DNA of 28,917 nucleotides, taken from an uncultured Bacilli bacterium. Lineage in GTDB: Bacteria; Bacillota_I; Bacilli_A; RF39; UBA660. The DNA lies in NCBI GenBank assembly GCA_934132915.1, contig CAKPAK010000007.1, forward strand, positions 1 to 28,917, written 5' to 3'. Shown in pieces: positions 1 to 11,004 of the stretch (position 1 is the stretch's first letter; each line of letters opens with the position of its first letter). The notes under the pieces are model-generated. The model saw nothing but the letters and a program-made list of their open reading frames with translations. It did not search any database and was not told the origin of the DNA. A program made the position numbers and the translations under genes.

Positions 1-4
1 CTCT

Positions 5-3000
5 ATGATCAAAAATTCATTAGAACTTGATAATTTATTACAAATTCAAAAAGAATCATACCAATGGTTCGTAAAAGAAGGAATTAAAGAGGTATTCGAA
101 GATTTATTTCCAATTGAAAGCTTTTCAGGAAGTTTATCATTAGAGTTTGGTGAATATGAATTTGATACGCCAAGATACTCTTTAAAAGAATGCAAGGACA
201 GACAAATTACTTATGCATCTCCTTTAAAAGTACAAACAAGATTATTTAACAACGAAACAGGTGAAGTAAAAGAACAAGAAATATTCTTAGGAGACATGCC
301 TTTGATGACCGATAGCGGAACATTCATCATCAACGGGGCAGAAAGAGTAATTGTCTCTCAATTAGTAAGATCACCTAGTGTATATTACTCTAAAGAATTA
401 GACAAAAATGGAAAACCTGTATATGCAGCAAAAGTGATCCCAACAAGAGGAACTTGGCTAGAATATGAAACAGATGCTAAAGATGTCATCTATGTTAGAA
501 TTGATAGAACCAGAAAAGTACCAGTCACAACCCTTTTAAGAGCATTTGGACTTTCTAGCGATGAAGAAATTTTATCTGTATTTGATAATAATACTTATTT
601 AAAAAATACAATTGAAAAAGATACAACTAAAAATACAGATGAAGCCTTAATTGAAATTTATGAAAAATTAAGACCTGGTGAGCCAACAACACTAGATTCA
701 TCAAAAAACCAATTAATTACAAGATTTTTTGATAATTTCCGCTACGACTTAGCCAAAGTTGGTCGTTACAAATTTAACAAAAGATTAAATATTACAGACA
801 GATTACTTAATAATACTTTAGCCCAAGATATTGTTGTAGATGGAGAAACAATCTTTATTGAAGGAACAAAAATCACGAAAGAAGTTTATTCTAAATTACA
901 AGAAATTTTAAAAAATGGCTATGGTAGAGAAGAAGTTAAAGTAAACGAAGAATTAGATAATCATAATATTGTTCAAGTATTATATGTTCATCCTGAAAAA
1001 TTCCCAGATAAAAAAGTAAAATTAATGGGAAATGATCAAACACTAGATACAAGAACTTTAACGATTTCTGATGTATATGCATCAATTTCTTACTACTTAA
1101 ACTTATTAGATGGAGTAGGACATGATGATGAAATTGACCATTTAGGAAACAGACGGGTAAGACAAGTAGGAGAATTACTACAAAACCAATTGAAGATTGG
1201 ATTATCTAGAATGGAAAGAGTAGTAAGAGAAAGAATGACTACTCAAGATATCGAAACAGTAACCCCTAAGACATTAATTAATATCAGACCAGTTACTGCG
1301 GTAATTAAAGAATTCTTTGGGTCTAGCCAATTGTCACAATTTATGGACCAAGTTAATCCAATTGCCGAATTAACGCATAAAAGAAGATTATCAGCATTAG
1401 GACCAGGTGGATTATCAAGAGATCGTGCTGGTATGGAAGTTCGTGATGTTAACCCATCTCACTATGGTAGAATCTGTCCAATCGAGTCTCCAGAAGGACA
1501 AAACATTGGTTTGATTACTTCCTTAGCAAGTTACGCCAAGATTGATGAATACGGATTTATTCAAACTCCATATCGTAAAGTAGAAAATAAAAAATTAACA
1601 GATAAAGTAGAATACTTAACAGCAAATGAGGAACAAGATTTTTATATTTCTCAAGCAACTGTAAATGTAAATGATGATATGGAAATTACTGATGCAACTG
1701 TTGCTGGTAGATTTAACGGCGAGAATGTAATCATTCCAGCAGAACAAGTAGACTATATTGATGTATCACCACAACAAGTTGTATCGGTTACAACAAGTTT
1801 AATCCCATTCCTAGAACACGATGATGCAACACGTGCTCTTATGGGAGCAAACATGCAACGTCAGGCATTACCATTATTAACAACAGAAGCTCCATATGTT
1901 GGAACTGGTGTAGAATATGTAGCTGCTCGTGATAGTGGTGCAGTAGTTGTTTCAAAAGCAGATGGTGTGGTAGATTATGTTGATGCGAAAAAAATTATTG
2001 TAAAAAATGCTAAAGGAACAGACACTTATGAACTATCAACATTCGAGCGCTCTAACCAAGGTGAAACCGCAAATCATCGTCCAATCGTAAGAAAAGGTGA
2101 TAAAATTAGACGTGGTCAAATTATTGCAGATGGACCAAGTACAGATAAAGGTGAACTTGCCTTAGGTAAAAATATGACAATTGCTTTCATGACTTTCAAT
2201 GGATATAACTTTGAAGATGCCGTTATCATGAACGAAAGATTAGTTAAAGAAGATGTTTATACTTCATTACACATTGAAGACTATGAAACTCAATGTCGTG
2301 ATACAAAATTAGGACCTGAAGAAATCACTAGAGATATTCCAAACGTAAGTGAAGATGCTCGAAAAAATCTTGATGAAAATGGTATTATCAAAATTGGAAC
2401 AGAAGTAAAAGAAGGAGATATTCTAGTAGGTAAAGTAACCCCTAAAGGAATGGCAGACTTAACAAGTGAGGAAAAATTATTACATGCTATCTTTGGAGAA
2501 AAGACTAGAGAAGTAAGAAATTCATCTCTTACTGTTCCACATGGTGGAGAAGGAATTGTTCACGATGTTAAAGTTTATACTAAAGAAGATAATGAAGACT
2601 TACCAAGTGGCGTAAGCAAAGTAGTTAGAGTATATATTATTCAAAAACGTAAAATCCAAGTTGGAGATAAAATGTCGGGACGACATGGTAACAAAGGTGT
2701 TATTTCCTTAATCTTACCATCGGAAGATATGCCATACTTGCCAGACGGTACACCAATTGATATTATGTTAAACCCACAAGGTGTTCCATCTCGTATGAAT
2801 ATTGGACAAATTCTTGAACTACATATGGGAATGGCTTGTAAAAAATTAGGTGTTCATGTAGCAACTCCAGTATTAGATGGTGCTAGTACAGAAGACGTAA
2901 AAGCTATGATGAAAGAAGCGGGCATGGATGAAGATGGAAAGACTGTTCTATATGATGGTAGAACTGGAGAACCATTCGACCATAGAATCAGTGTAGGTGT

Positions 3001-3631
3001 CATGTATTTCGTAAAACTACATCACATGGTTGATGATAAATTACACGCAAGATCAACAGGACCTTACTCATTAGTAACACAACAACCATTAGGTGGTAAA
3101 GCACAATTTGGTGGGCAACGTTTTGGGGAAATGGAGATTTGGGCTCTAGAAGCATATGGAGCATCTCATGTATTACAAGAAATCTTAACTTATAAGTCAG
3201 ATGATGTGGTTGGTCGTGTCAAAGTGTATGAATCTATCGTAAAAGGAACACCACTACCAAATCCAGGAATTCCAGAAGCATTTAGGGTATTAATTAAAGA
3301 ATTCCAAGCATTAGGATTAAATATCTCTGTTATTGACAACAATGACGAAGTCGTTGGATTCAAGGAATTAGAAATGACTGATGATGAGGAAGAGGACGAC
3401 ACGCCTTCTATTGAAGAAGTAAAAGATGATAAAATGATAGCTTCATCAGAAAATGAATTTGAATCAGATGATTCCTTAGAAGATGAATTCGAAGACGTAG
3501 AAGACGAAGAGGAAAGTTTTGATGAAGAAGATAATGAGGATGAAGATTACGAAGAATTAGAAGAAGTAGAAACAGATTTTGATGATGATATGGAAGAATC
3601 TTTAGATGAAAAAATAGGAGGTGAGTTCTAA
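5..3631 (+). CDS. rpoB: RNA polymerase beta subunit (5' end outside window)
   Basis: This is the beta subunit of RNA polymerase, which forms the catalytic core with RpoC. The rifampicin pocket runs from F437-F438-G439 (nt 1313) through [14 protein letters not shown]448, H458 and S463 correspond to E. coli D516, H526 and S531 and are all wild type, so rifampicin sensitivity is predicted. Later conserved blocks include GRHGNKGV and the C-terminal [18 protein letters not shown] segment. The first methionine seen here aligns within the region that follows roughly 15-20 N-terminal residues in Bacillus RpoB, and the reading frame is open to the window edge, so the true start is probably upstream. 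An unusually acidic tail occupies about residues 1125-1208 (48 of 84 residues Asp/Glu, only three Lys). The stop overlaps the rpoC start by one base (TAATG), indicating translational coupling. Confidence 0.97.
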   Translation: MIKNSLELDNLLQIQKESYQWFVKEGIKEVFEDLFPIESFSGSLSLEFGEYEFDTPRYSLKECKDRQITYASPLKVQTRLFNNETGEVKEQEIFLGDMPLMTDSGTFIINGAERVIVSQLVRSPSVYYSKELDKNGKPVYAAKVIPTRGTWLEYETDAKDVIYVRIDRTRKVPVTTLLRAFGLSSDEEILSVFDNNTYLKNTIEKDTTKNTDEALIEIYEKLRPGEPTTLDSSKNQLITRFFDNFRYDLAKVGRYKFNKRLNITDRLLNNTLAQDIVVDGETIFIEGTKITKEVYSKLQEILKNGYGREEVKVNEELDNHNIVQVLYVHPEKFPDKKVKLMGNDQTLDTRTLTISDVYASISYYLNLLDGVGHDDEIDHLGNRRVRQVGELLQNQLKIGLSRMERVVRERMTTQDIETVTPKTLINIRPVTAVIKEFFGSSQLSQFMDQVNPIAELTHKRRLSALGPGGLSRDRAGMEVRDVNPSHYGRICPIESPEGQNIGLITSLASYAKIDEYGFIQTPYRKVENKKLTDKVEYLTANEEQDFYISQATVNVNDDMEITDATVAGRFNGENVIIPAEQVDYIDVSPQQVVSVTTSLIPFLEHDDATRALMGANMQRQALPLLTTEAPYVGTGVEYVAARDSGAVVVSKADGVVDYVDAKKIIVKNAKGTDTYELSTFERSNQGETANHRPIVRKGDKIRRGQIIADGPSTDKGELALGKNMTIAFMTFNGYNFEDAVIMNERLVKEDVYTSLHIEDYETQCRDTKLGPEEITRDIPNVSEDARKNLDENGIIKIGTEVKEGDILVGKVTPKGMADLTSEEKLLHAIFGEKTREVRNSSLTVPHGGEGIVHDVKVYTKEDNEDLPSGVSKVVRVYIIQKRKIQVGDKMSGRHGNKGVISLILPSEDMPYLPDGTPIDIMLNPQGVPSRMNIGQILELHMGMACKKLGVHVATPVLDGASTEDVKAMMKEAGMDEDGKTVLYDGRTGEPFDHRISVGVMYFVKLHHMVDDKLHARSTGPYSLVTQQPLGGKAQFGGQRFGEMEIWALEAYGASHVLQEILTYKSDDVVGRVKVYESIVKGTPLPNPGIPEAFRVLIKEFQALGLNISVIDNNDEVVGFKELEMTDDEEEDDTPSIEEVKDDKMIASSENEFESDDSLEDEFEDVEDEEESFDEEDNEDEDYEELEEVETDFDDDMEESLDEKIGGEF

Positions 3632-6600
3632 TGGTAGAAGCAAATAATTTTAAAGCTTTAAAAATTGGAATAGCCTCTCCTGAAACCATCCGTGATTGGT
3701 CTTATGGAGAAGTAAAAAAACCAGAAACGATCAATTATAGAACATTAAAACCAGAAAGAGATGGACTATTCTGCGAAAAAATATTTGGACCAACAAGGGA
3801 CTATGAATGTAATTGTGGAAAATATAAGAGATTAAGATATAAAGGTATAGTTTGTGATAGATGTGGTGTAGAAGTAACAAAATCAAAAGTAAGACGTGAA
3901 AGAATGGGACACATCGAATTAGCAACTCCAGTAAGTCACATTTGGTATGTAAAAGGTATTCCTTCTTACATTGGACTTACACTTGATATGTCTCCAAGAG
4001 ATTTGGAAGAAGTTATTTATTTCGTATCTTATGTTGTTTTAGACCCAGGAGCAACAACTTTAGTAAAGAAACAAACCCTATCCGATAAAGAATATCGTGT
4101 TTACTATGAAAAGTATGGTAATACTTTCAAAGTAGGAATGGGAGCCGCTGCAATCAAGCAACTATTAAGTGAAGTAGATATCAATAAAGAATTAGAAGAA
4201 CTACAAAAAGAATTAGAAAATGCAACAGGACAAAGAAGAATTCGTCTTGTAAAAAGATTAGATGTCTTAAATGCCTTTGCAACATCAGGAAATAAACCAG
4301 AATGGATGATTTTAGAAGCACTTCCAGTTATTCCACCAGAACTTCGTCCAATGATTCAATTAGACGGTGGAAGATTTGCTACTTCTGATTTGAATGATTT
4401 ATATCGTCGTGTAATTAACCGAAATAACCGTTTAAAGAAATTAATTGAATTAGGTGCTCCTTCTATCATTATTCAAAATGAAAAACGTATGTTACAAGAA
4501 GCTGTAGATGCCTTATTTGATAATGGACGTCGTGGTAGAAGTGTAACGGGTGCTGGAAACAGAGCTTTAAAATCACTATCTAGTATGTTAAAAGGAAAAC
4601 AAGGACGTTTCCGTCAAAACTTATTAGGAAAACGTGTTGACTATTCTGGACGTTCCGTAATCGTTGTAGGACCAGACTTAAAGATGTATCAATGTGGTAT
4701 TCCAAAAGATATGGCTCTAGAATTATTCAAACCACATGTTATTAATGGACTTGTGAATAAAGAATTAGCCAACAACATCAAAGCAGCTAAGAAAATGATT
4801 GAAAATAAAGATGAAAAAGTTTGGGATGTTGTAGAAGAAGTAATTAAAGAACATCCAGTAATGTTAAACCGTGCACCAACACTACATAGACTTGGTATTC
4901 AAGCATTTGAACCAAAACTAATTTCGGGTAAAGCAATTCGTTTGCACCCATTAGTAACAACTGGATTTAATGCTGACTTCGACGGAGACCAAATGGCTGT
5001 TCACGTACCATTATCAGAAGAAGCAAAAGCAGAAGCAAGAATCTTAATGTTAGGTGCTAATAACATCTTAAGTCCAAAAGATGGTTCACCAATCGTAACT
5101 CCTTCGCAGGATATGATTTTAGGTAACTACTATATTACAATGGAAAAAGATGAACAACCAGGAGAAGGAAGAATATTCAAAAATACTAATGAAGCATTAA
5201 TGGCATATCAAAGAAGAGAGATTAATCTTCATACAAGAATTGCTATTCCAGTAAACTCATTTAAACATAAAGTATTCTTAGATACTTATAAAAATAAATA
5301 TTTAGTAACCACTCCAGGAAAAATTATTTTCAATGAAATTCTACCAGATTCATTCCCATATTTGAATGAACCAACTTCTGAAAATATCGAAGGGGTAACA
5401 CCAGCAAGATATTTCATTGATTATGGTAAAGATATCAAAGAAGAAATTAAAAATATGAAAAGAGCAAAAGCCTTTAATAAAGGTGCTCTAGAAAAAATTA
5501 TCGCTCAAATGTTTAAACGTTATCGTACAACTGAAACTTCAATTTTCCTAGATAAATTAAAAGACCAAGGATTTAAATTTTCAACTTATTCAGGAATTAC
5601 TATTGCTTATTCTGATATCGTAACAAGTAAAAATAAAGCAAAAATCGTAGAAGAAAGTAATAAAGAAGTTAAGAAAATTAATAAACAATTCCAAAGAGGT
5701 TTAATTACGGATAAAGAAAGATTAGATTTAGTAATTGAAGTATGGAATAAAGCCAAAAAAGATATCGAAACAGAGTTAAGTGAATACGCAAACGCAAAAG
5801 AATACGAAGATAACCCAATCTTCATCATGATGAATTCTAAAGCCCGTGGATCAATTTCTAACTTCGTTCAATTAGCAGGTATGCGTGGTATCATGGCAAA
5901 ACCTAATGGTGACCCAGTAGAAATTCCTATCCTATCATCATTTAATGATGGATTATCCGTATCAGAATTCTTCTTATCAACACATGGTGCTCGTAAAGGT
6001 AGTGCCGATACAGCATTAAAAACAGCAGACTCTGGATATATGACTAGACGTCTAGTAGATGTTGCTCAAGATATGATTGTAAGAGAAGAAGATTGTGGAA
6101 CAACACAAGGTTCATTAGTAGAAGCATTCATGGATGATAAAGATGGTATTATTGAACCATTGTACGATAGAATCTTAGGAAGATTTACAAGCAAAAAAGT
6201 AATTAATCCTGAAACAAAAGAAGTTATCTGTGAAAAAGATACTTACATCACAGAAGCAATTGCAGATAAAATTATTAAAGCAGGTATTAAAGCCGTTGAG
6301 ATTCGTACTGTTCTAACTTGTCGTACACCACATGGCGTATGTCAAAAATGTTATGGTAGAAACTTAGCAACTGGTAACTTAGTAGAAATTGGAGAAGCTG
6401 TAGGTATCATGGGAGCACAATCAATCGGTGAACCAGGTACACAGTTAACCATGAGAACATTCCATACAGGTGGAGTTGCTGGAACCGACATTACACAAGG
6501 TCTTCCTCGTGTTGAAGAATTATTCGAAGCACGTATTCCAAAAGGAAAAGCAACAATCTCTGAAATTGATGGAACAGTTCAAAAAATTGAAGATGTCAAC

Positions 6601-7263
6601 GGAAGATTCAAGATTTACGTTAAGAACGATAAAGAAGTAAGAGAACACTTAACAATGTATGGCGCAAAACTTAGAGTTGAAAAAGGCGATAAAGTAAATG
6701 CAGGAGACCAATTAACAGAAGGAAGTGTCTCTCCAAAAGAATTATTAGCCGTAACTGATCCGAATACTGTACAACAATATATCTTAAAAGAAGTACAGAA
6801 AGTATATAGATCACAAGGTGTTGATATTAATGATAAACACGTTGAGTTAATTGCAAAAAGAATGATTTCTCTAATCCGTGTAATGGATGCTGGAGATACT
6901 AACTTTGTACCTAGTACTGTAGTATCACTATCAGACTTTACCAAAGGAAACAGAGATGTTATTATTCAAGGTAAAAAACCAGCCATTGGTCAACCAATCT
7001 TACTTGGAATTACCAAAGCCGCATTACAAACCGATTCCTTCTTATCATCAGCATCCTTCCAAGAAACAACAAGAATCTTAACAGAAGCAGCTGTAAAAGG
7101 AAGCACAGATAAGTTACATGGATTAAAAGAAAATGTTATCATTGGTAAATTAATCCCAGCAGGAACAGGTGCCAAAGAATATATGGATATTGGTTATACC
7201 TTAGAAAAAGAATTTTACGATGAAGAACCATCAGAAGTTCTAGAAGAAGAATTTATGGAGTAA
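3631..7263 (+). CDS. rpoC: RNA polymerase beta' subunit
   Basis: This is the beta' subunit carrying the polymerase active site. The N-terminal zinc site is C60, C62, C75 and C78. The catalytic NADFDGDQM motif has its magnesium-binding aspartates at D449, D451 and D453. A second zinc site is formed by the cysteine of EEDCGTT and those of [15 protein letters not shown]. The trigger-loop/bridge region reads [21 protein letters not shown]. Length is 1210 residues, close to Bacillus RpoC (about 1200), so it is complete. The start is supported by an AGGAGGT Shine-Dalgarno at 3616-3622 with an 8-base spacer. It is cotranscribed with rpoB, overlapping by one base. Its TAA stop lies in the stem of the following terminator. 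Confidence 0.98.
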   Translation: MVEANNFKALKIGIASPETIRDWSYGEVKKPETINYRTLKPERDGLFCEKIFGPTRDYECNCGKYKRLRYKGIVCDRCGVEVTKSKVRRERMGHIELATPVSHIWYVKGIPSYIGLTLDMSPRDLEEVIYFVSYVVLDPGATTLVKKQTLSDKEYRVYYEKYGNTFKVGMGAAAIKQLLSEVDINKELEELQKELENATGQRRIRLVKRLDVLNAFATSGNKPEWMILEALPVIPPELRPMIQLDGGRFATSDLNDLYRRVINRNNRLKKLIELGAPSIIIQNEKRMLQEAVDALFDNGRRGRSVTGAGNRALKSLSSMLKGKQGRFRQNLLGKRVDYSGRSVIVVGPDLKMYQCGIPKDMALELFKPHVINGLVNKELANNIKAAKKMIENKDEKVWDVVEEVIKEHPVMLNRAPTLHRLGIQAFEPKLISGKAIRLHPLVTTGFNADFDGDQMAVHVPLSEEAKAEARILMLGANNILSPKDGSPIVTPSQDMILGNYYITMEKDEQPGEGRIFKNTNEALMAYQRREINLHTRIAIPVNSFKHKVFLDTYKNKYLVTTPGKIIFNEILPDSFPYLNEPTSENIEGVTPARYFIDYGKDIKEEIKNMKRAKAFNKGALEKIIAQMFKRYRTTETSIFLDKLKDQGFKFSTYSGITIAYSDIVTSKNKAKIVEESNKEVKKINKQFQRGLITDKERLDLVIEVWNKAKKDIETELSEYANAKEYEDNPIFIMMNSKARGSISNFVQLAGMRGIMAKPNGDPVEIPILSSFNDGLSVSEFFLSTHGARKGSADTALKTADSGYMTRRLVDVAQDMIVREEDCGTTQGSLVEAFMDDKDGIIEPLYDRILGRFTSKKVINPETKEVICEKDTYITEAIADKIIKAGIKAVEIRTVLTCRTPHGVCQKCYGRNLATGNLVEIGEAVGIMGAQSIGEPGTQLTMRTFHTGGVAGTDITQGLPRVEELFEARIPKGKATISEIDGTVQKIEDVNGRFKIYVKNDKEVREHLTMYGAKLRVEKGDKVNAGDQLTEGSVSPKELLAVTDPNTVQQYILKEVQKVYRSQGVDINDKHVELIAKRMISLIRVMDAGDTNFVPSTVVSLSDFTKGNRDVIIQGKKPAIGQPILLGITKAALQTDSFLSSASFQETTRILTEAAVKGSTDKLHGLKENVIIGKLIPAGTGAKEYMDIGYTLEKEFYDEEPSEVLEEEFME

Positions 7264-7286
7264 CTTTGTTACTCTTTTTCTTTTTT
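7258..7286 (+). terminator. Rho-independent terminator of rpoBC, stop codon inside stem
   Basis: A perfect 7-bp stem GAGTAAC/GTTACTC (7258-7264 with 7268-7274) has a TTT loop and is followed by T5-C-T6. The last sense codon and TAA stop of rpoC form the left arm of the stem. Confidence 0.85.
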
Positions 7287-7414
7287 GCTAAAAATACTGA
7301 TACAAAACTAGTCATTAAGTAAGTACCTTTACTAAAAAAAATGACAACTCCCTTAAAACTAATGTCAATTAAAGAAAAAACAATCAATAATATTTTTAAT
7401 TAGTACCAATTTCA

Positions 7415-7423
7415 TGATATAAT
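7415..7423 (+). promoter_or_regulatory. Extended -10 promoter for the two-flavoprotein operon
   Basis: TGATATAAT gives a consensus extended -10 (TG at 7415-7416, TATAAT at 7418-7423). No good -35 is visible 17 bases upstream. The predicted transcript start is near 7430, just before the AAGGAAAG ribosome binding site of the gene at 7446. Confidence 0.6.
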
Positions 7424-7445
7424 AGCAAACAAGGAAAGTGATAAA

Positions 7446-8684
7446 ATGAAAGATGTTATTGTAATAGGTGGGGGTGCTTCTGGATTAGTATCTGCCATAT
7501 ATGCTGCTAAAGCAGGAGCTAAAGTATACCTACTTGAAAAAAATAATACCTGTGGAAAAAAAATCTTAATAACAGGAAATGGAAGATGCAACTATTGGAA
7601 TAGCGATCAATCCATTACTCACTATCATACAAGAAATAAAGAAGTATTAGAAAAAATCTTACAAAAAGATTATTCTAAAGAAGTATTATCTTTCTTTAAT
7701 TCAATAGGAATCATCCCCAGAATAAAAGATGGATACTTTTATCCAACATCTAACCAAGCGGTAAGTATTCAAACAGCCCTTATCAAAGAAGCACAGATTA
7801 ATCATGTAGAAATTTTAACCAATACAGAGGTAATTTCTATCAAAAAAGAAAATCATATTTTTAAAATCAACACTAATAATGGTATATTTACAAGTAAAAA
7901 AATCATTTTAGCAACCGGCTCGAAAGCAGCACCCAAAACTGGATCAACAGGAAGTGGATATGATATCGCAAAGTTCCTAGGTCATAGTATAATCACTCCT
8001 TTACCAGCTTTAGTTCAATTAAAAGCAGAGGCTCCTTACTTAAAAGAATGGCACGGAATTCGATCAGATGTAAAAATTTCTTTATTTGAAAACACCAAAT
8101 ATATTGATTCAAAAGTAGGAGAAATTCAATTAACAGATTATGGAATAAGTGGCATTTGCACGCTATGCTTAAGTGGAAGAGCCGCTATATCCTTATCAAA
8201 AAAACAAAAAACAGAGGTAAAAATAAATTTCCTTCACCAATTAAATATTCATGATACAAATACTTTTTTAAACTTTATGGAAGTAAGAAATAAAACAGTC
8301 CAAAATAGAAATATCGCAGACTTACTAGATGGTATCTTAAACTATAAATTAGTAAATTTAATTTTAAAACAATCTAAAATAGGTAGAGAAGATAACTGGA
8401 ATAATCTATCTAATGACAAAAAATACTTATTAGGGGATAATCTCACTAATTTTACACTTACCATTACAGGAACGAATTCTTTTGATCAAGCCCAAGTTAC
8501 AGCAGGTGGTATTCCCTTAACAGAAATTAATCAAAGTACATTAGAATCTACCAAAACATCATGTTTATATCTAACAGGAGAACTATTAGATGTAGATGGA
8601 GACTGTGGTGGCTATAACTTAGGATTTGCTTGGATATCAGGAATTATAGCCGGCTCAAATATAAAGGGAGAAGACAATGATTAG
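7446..8684 (+). CDS. BaiN/RdsA-family (HI0933-like) NAD(P)/FAD-dependent oxidoreductase
   Basis: This is a 412-residue flavoprotein of the HI0933/BaiN family, a group of predicted cytoplasmic oxidoreductases with few characterised substrates. Evidence seen: an N-terminal Rossmann FAD-binding motif GGGASG (residues 8-13) ending in the acidic E31 of LLEK; the family signature GKKILITGNGRCN around residues 38-49; and the C-terminal block AGGIPLTEI followed by GELLDVDGDCGGYNLGFAW, which closes the second half of the FAD site. Length is normal for the family. The start follows AGGAAAG. It overlaps the next flavoprotein gene by eight bases (ATGATTAG), so the two are coupled. The name BaiN reflects family homology; a bile-acid role is not implied by the sequence. 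Confidence 0.88.
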   Translation: MKDVIVIGGGASGLVSAIYAAKAGAKVYLLEKNNTCGKKILITGNGRCNYWNSDQSITHYHTRNKEVLEKILQKDYSKEVLSFFNSIGIIPRIKDGYFYPTSNQAVSIQTALIKEAQINHVEILTNTEVISIKKENHIFKINTNNGIFTSKKIILATGSKAAPKTGSTGSGYDIAKFLGHSIITPLPALVQLKAEAPYLKEWHGIRSDVKISLFENTKYIDSKVGEIQLTDYGISGICTLCLSGRAAISLSKKQKTEVKINFLHQLNIHDTNTFLNFMEVRNKTVQNRNIADLLDGILNYKLVNLILKQSKIGREDNWNNLSNDKKYLLGDNLTNFTLTITGTNSFDQAQVTAGGIPLTEINQSTLESTKTSCLYLTGELLDVDGDCGGYNLGFAWISGIIAGSNIKGEDND

Positions 8685-10266
8685 AATAAGACAAATCAAA
8701 ATACCATTGGAAAAAAATAATCTTAACTACCTAAAGAAAAAAGTATCTCTAATTTTAAAATGTCCAGAGACGGATATTAAAACAATATCTATTTCTAAGA
8801 AATCATTAGATGCTAGAAAAAAGCCAAATATATTTTACATCTATGAAGTAGATGTTGACGTAAAAAATGAAGAACATTTATTAAAGAAACATCAACTAAA
8901 TAAAGATATATTTTTAACTCCTGAAGAAAAGTATATTTATCCAAAAATAGGAAACAAAAAATTGAAACATCGCCCCATCATTATAGGTAGTGGTCCATCA
9001 GGCTTATTTTGTGCCTATCTTTTAGCAGAATTAGGCTATAAACCAATTATTATCGAAAGAGGAGAGATGATAGAAGAACGAGTTAAGTCTGTTGAAAAGT
9101 TTTGGGAAACAGGAATACTAAATAAAAATTCAAACGTCCAATTTGGAGAAGGAGGGGCAGGAACTTTTTCTGATGGAAAATTAAACACTTTAGTAAAAGA
9201 TAAAAGTTTTCGAATGAAAAAAGTTTTTGAAATATTTGTTGCCTCAGGTGCCGACAAAGAAATTTTATATACCAACAATCCCCATATTGGAACGAATGTT
9301 TTAAGAAAAGTAATCATTAACTTAAGAAAAAAAATAATCGCCTTTGGAGGAGAGTTTCATTATAATACAACTCTTACCAATATTAATATTAAAGAAAATC
9401 AAATGACTTCTATTGAAATCAATCACAAAGAAATAATAGAGACCGATATTTTAGTTTTAGCAATTGGTCATAGTGCCAGAGATACCTTTGAAATGCTAAA
9501 TAAAAAAGATTTTTCTTTAGAACCAAAGCCTTTTGCGGTAGGACTTAGAATACAACATCCTCAAGAATTAATTAATATTAATCAATATGGAAAAAATACT
9601 AAACTTCTCCCACCAGCAAGTTACAAACTAACTTATCAAACGAAAGAGGGAAGGGGAGTATATTCATTTTGCATGTGCCCAGGAGGATACGTGGTAAATG
9701 CCTCATCTGAAGAAAAAAGATTAGCCATTAATGGGATGAGTTATCATGATAGAAATAGCCAAAATGCCAACAGTGCGATTGTAGTAACCATTTCTCCTAA
9801 AGATTATGGAACTAATCCATTAGATGGCTTGACATTTCAAAGAGAGTTAGAAGAAAAAGCTTACGCTTTAGGAAACGGTAAAATTCCTATCCAAACAATA
9901 AAAGATTTCCACAATTCTGTGGAAAGTCAAAAATTAGGAAACATCTCTCCAATCTTTAAAGGAGACTATCAACTTACCGATTTAAATCAAATATTCCCGA
10001 GTTATATCAGCACTTCTATCAAAGAGGCACTACTTCACTTTAATCAAAAAATTCCAGGCTTTAATGATGACGATGCCCTTTTAGCAGGTGTGGAAAGCAG
10101 AACTTCCTCTCCAGTAAAAATCCCAAGAGATGAAAATTTAGAGTCCCACATAAGAGGAATCTATCCTTGTGGTGAAGGAGCAGGATACGCTGGTGGAATA
10201 ACCACCTCAGCTTCTGATGGATTAAAAGTCGCAGAATCGATTATCTCTACTTATCAAAATGAATAA
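8677..10266 (+). CDS. COG2509-type FAD-dependent dehydrogenase
   Basis: This is a 529-residue predicted FAD-dependent oxidoreductase of the uncharacterised COG2509 type. An N-terminal domain of about 95 residues (IRQIKIPLE... with an SLDARKKP segment) precedes the Rossmann motif GSGPSG (residues 104-109). The family block VQFGEGGAGTFSDGKL follows, and the C-terminus carries GIYPCGEGAGYAGGITTSASDGL, the second FAD-contact segment. The length is as expected. The start overlaps the upstream BaiN-like gene by eight bases and has a GGGAG Shine-Dalgarno within it. The physiological substrate of the family is not established as far as I know, so only a general redox role is assigned. Confidence 0.87.
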   Translation: MIRIRQIKIPLEKNNLNYLKKKVSLILKCPETDIKTISISKKSLDARKKPNIFYIYEVDVDVKNEEHLLKKHQLNKDIFLTPEEKYIYPKIGNKKLKHRPIIIGSGPSGLFCAYLLAELGYKPIIIERGEMIEERVKSVEKFWETGILNKNSNVQFGEGGAGTFSDGKLNTLVKDKSFRMKKVFEIFVASGADKEILYTNNPHIGTNVLRKVIINLRKKIIAFGGEFHYNTTLTNINIKENQMTSIEINHKEIIETDILVLAIGHSARDTFEMLNKKDFSLEPKPFAVGLRIQHPQELININQYGKNTKLLPPASYKLTYQTKEGRGVYSFCMCPGGYVVNASSEEKRLAINGMSYHDRNSQNANSAIVVTISPKDYGTNPLDGLTFQRELEEKAYALGNGKIPIQTIKDFHNSVESQKLGNISPIFKGDYQLTDLNQIFPSYISTSIKEALLHFNQKIPGFNDDDALLAGVESRTSSPVKIPRDENLESHIRGIYPCGEGAGYAGGITTSASDGLKVAESIISTYQNE

Positions 10267-10276
10267 CTTCATGACA

Positions 10277-10303
10277 AAAGAAAAGGCCAATCACCTTTTC
10301 TTT
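10277..10303. terminator. Bidirectional terminator between the COG2509 gene and clpP
   Basis: A perfect 10-bp stem AAAGAAAAGG/CCTTTTCTTT (10277-10286 with 10294-10303) encloses a 7-base loop. The arms are T-rich in both directions. The right arm encodes the last residues of clpP and the loop holds the clpP TGA stop (10291-10293). Confidence 0.75.
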
Positions 10304-10869
10304 AATATTTTATCAATAATACCATATTTTAGTGCTTCATTACTTTCCATAAAGTAATCTCTTTCAGTATCTTTTTCTACTTTACGTAAACTTTTACCAG
10401 TATTTTCAGAAAGAATTTTATTTAACTTCTTTTTTAATTTCAGTATTCTTTCTGCGGCAATTTTAATTTCCGTTGCTTGCCCTTGGGCTCCACCTAACGG
10501 TTGATGAATCATTACCTCGGCATTTTCTAAACAATATCGCTTTCCCTTTTCACCACTAGATAAAAGAAATGCAGCCATCGAAGCAGCCATGCCAATACAA
10601 ATAGTACTAACATTACTAGTAATAAAATTCATCGTATCATAAATTGCCATACCCGCTGTAATAGATCCACCAGGAGAATTAATATAAATACTAATATCAT
10701 CATGATTAATTCCATCTAAGTATAAAAGTTGTGCAACAATACTATTTGACATATTATCGTCAATCTCACCACTTAAAATAATAATCCTATCCTTAAGAAG
10801 CCTAGAATAAATATCATAAGCTCTCTCACCATAATTAGACTTTTCAATAACTGTTGGAACTAAATTCAT
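10291..10869 (-). CDS. clpP: ATP-dependent Clp protease proteolytic subunit
   Basis: This is the serine peptidase subunit that assembles into a double heptamer and degrades unfolded proteins together with Clp ATPases. The catalytic triad is intact at S97 (in GMAASMAA), H122 (in MIHQPLGG) and D171, the same numbering as Bacillus ClpP. The 192-residue length is standard and the N-terminus ([24 protein letters not shown]) is typical, including the short propeptide region. The start has an AGGTGATG Shine-Dalgarno. It is transcribed divergently from the nucleoside kinase gene. I found no CtsR-type tandem heptad or CIRCE operator upstream, only a single GTCAAA, so class III heat-shock control is not supported here. 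Confidence 0.97.
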   Translation of the reverse strand: MNLVPTVIEKSNYGERAYDIYSRLLKDRIIILSGEIDDNMSNSIVAQLLYLDGINHDDISIYINSPGGSITAGMAIYDTMNFITSNVSTICIGMAASMAAFLLSSGEKGKRYCLENAEVMIHQPLGGAQGQATEIKIAAERILKLKKKLNKILSENTGKSLRKVEKDTERDYFMESNEALKYGIIDKILKKR

Positions 10870-10924
10870 ATCATCACCTATAAATAGTTTAAGCTGTTAA
10901 CTAAGATTTTATTCAGATTTTTTT

Positions 10925-10954
10925 TTGACAAATTCCACATAAGTATTGTATAAT
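10925..10954 (+). promoter_or_regulatory. Consensus promoter for the nucleoside kinase gene
   Basis: A perfect TTGACA (10925-10930) is separated by 18 bases from a perfect TATAAT (10949-10954). The transcript would start near 10961, giving a leader of about 45 bases before the ATG at 11005. Confidence 0.85.
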
Positions 10955-11004
10955 AAAAATAGAATAATAGTAAAAGAATAAAAAAGGAAAATGGTGATAC
11001 AAAC

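Noticed and set aside
3408..3689. A 93-residue minus-strand open frame across the rpoB/rpoC junction
   Set aside because: It is the complement of the acidic-tail codons of rpoB; its Leu/His-rich composition is an artefact and it has no ribosome binding site.
10870..11004. CtsR or CIRCE heat-shock operator upstream of clpP
   Set aside because: Only one GTCAAA half-site is visible; no direct heptad repeat or CIRCE inverted repeat could be found.
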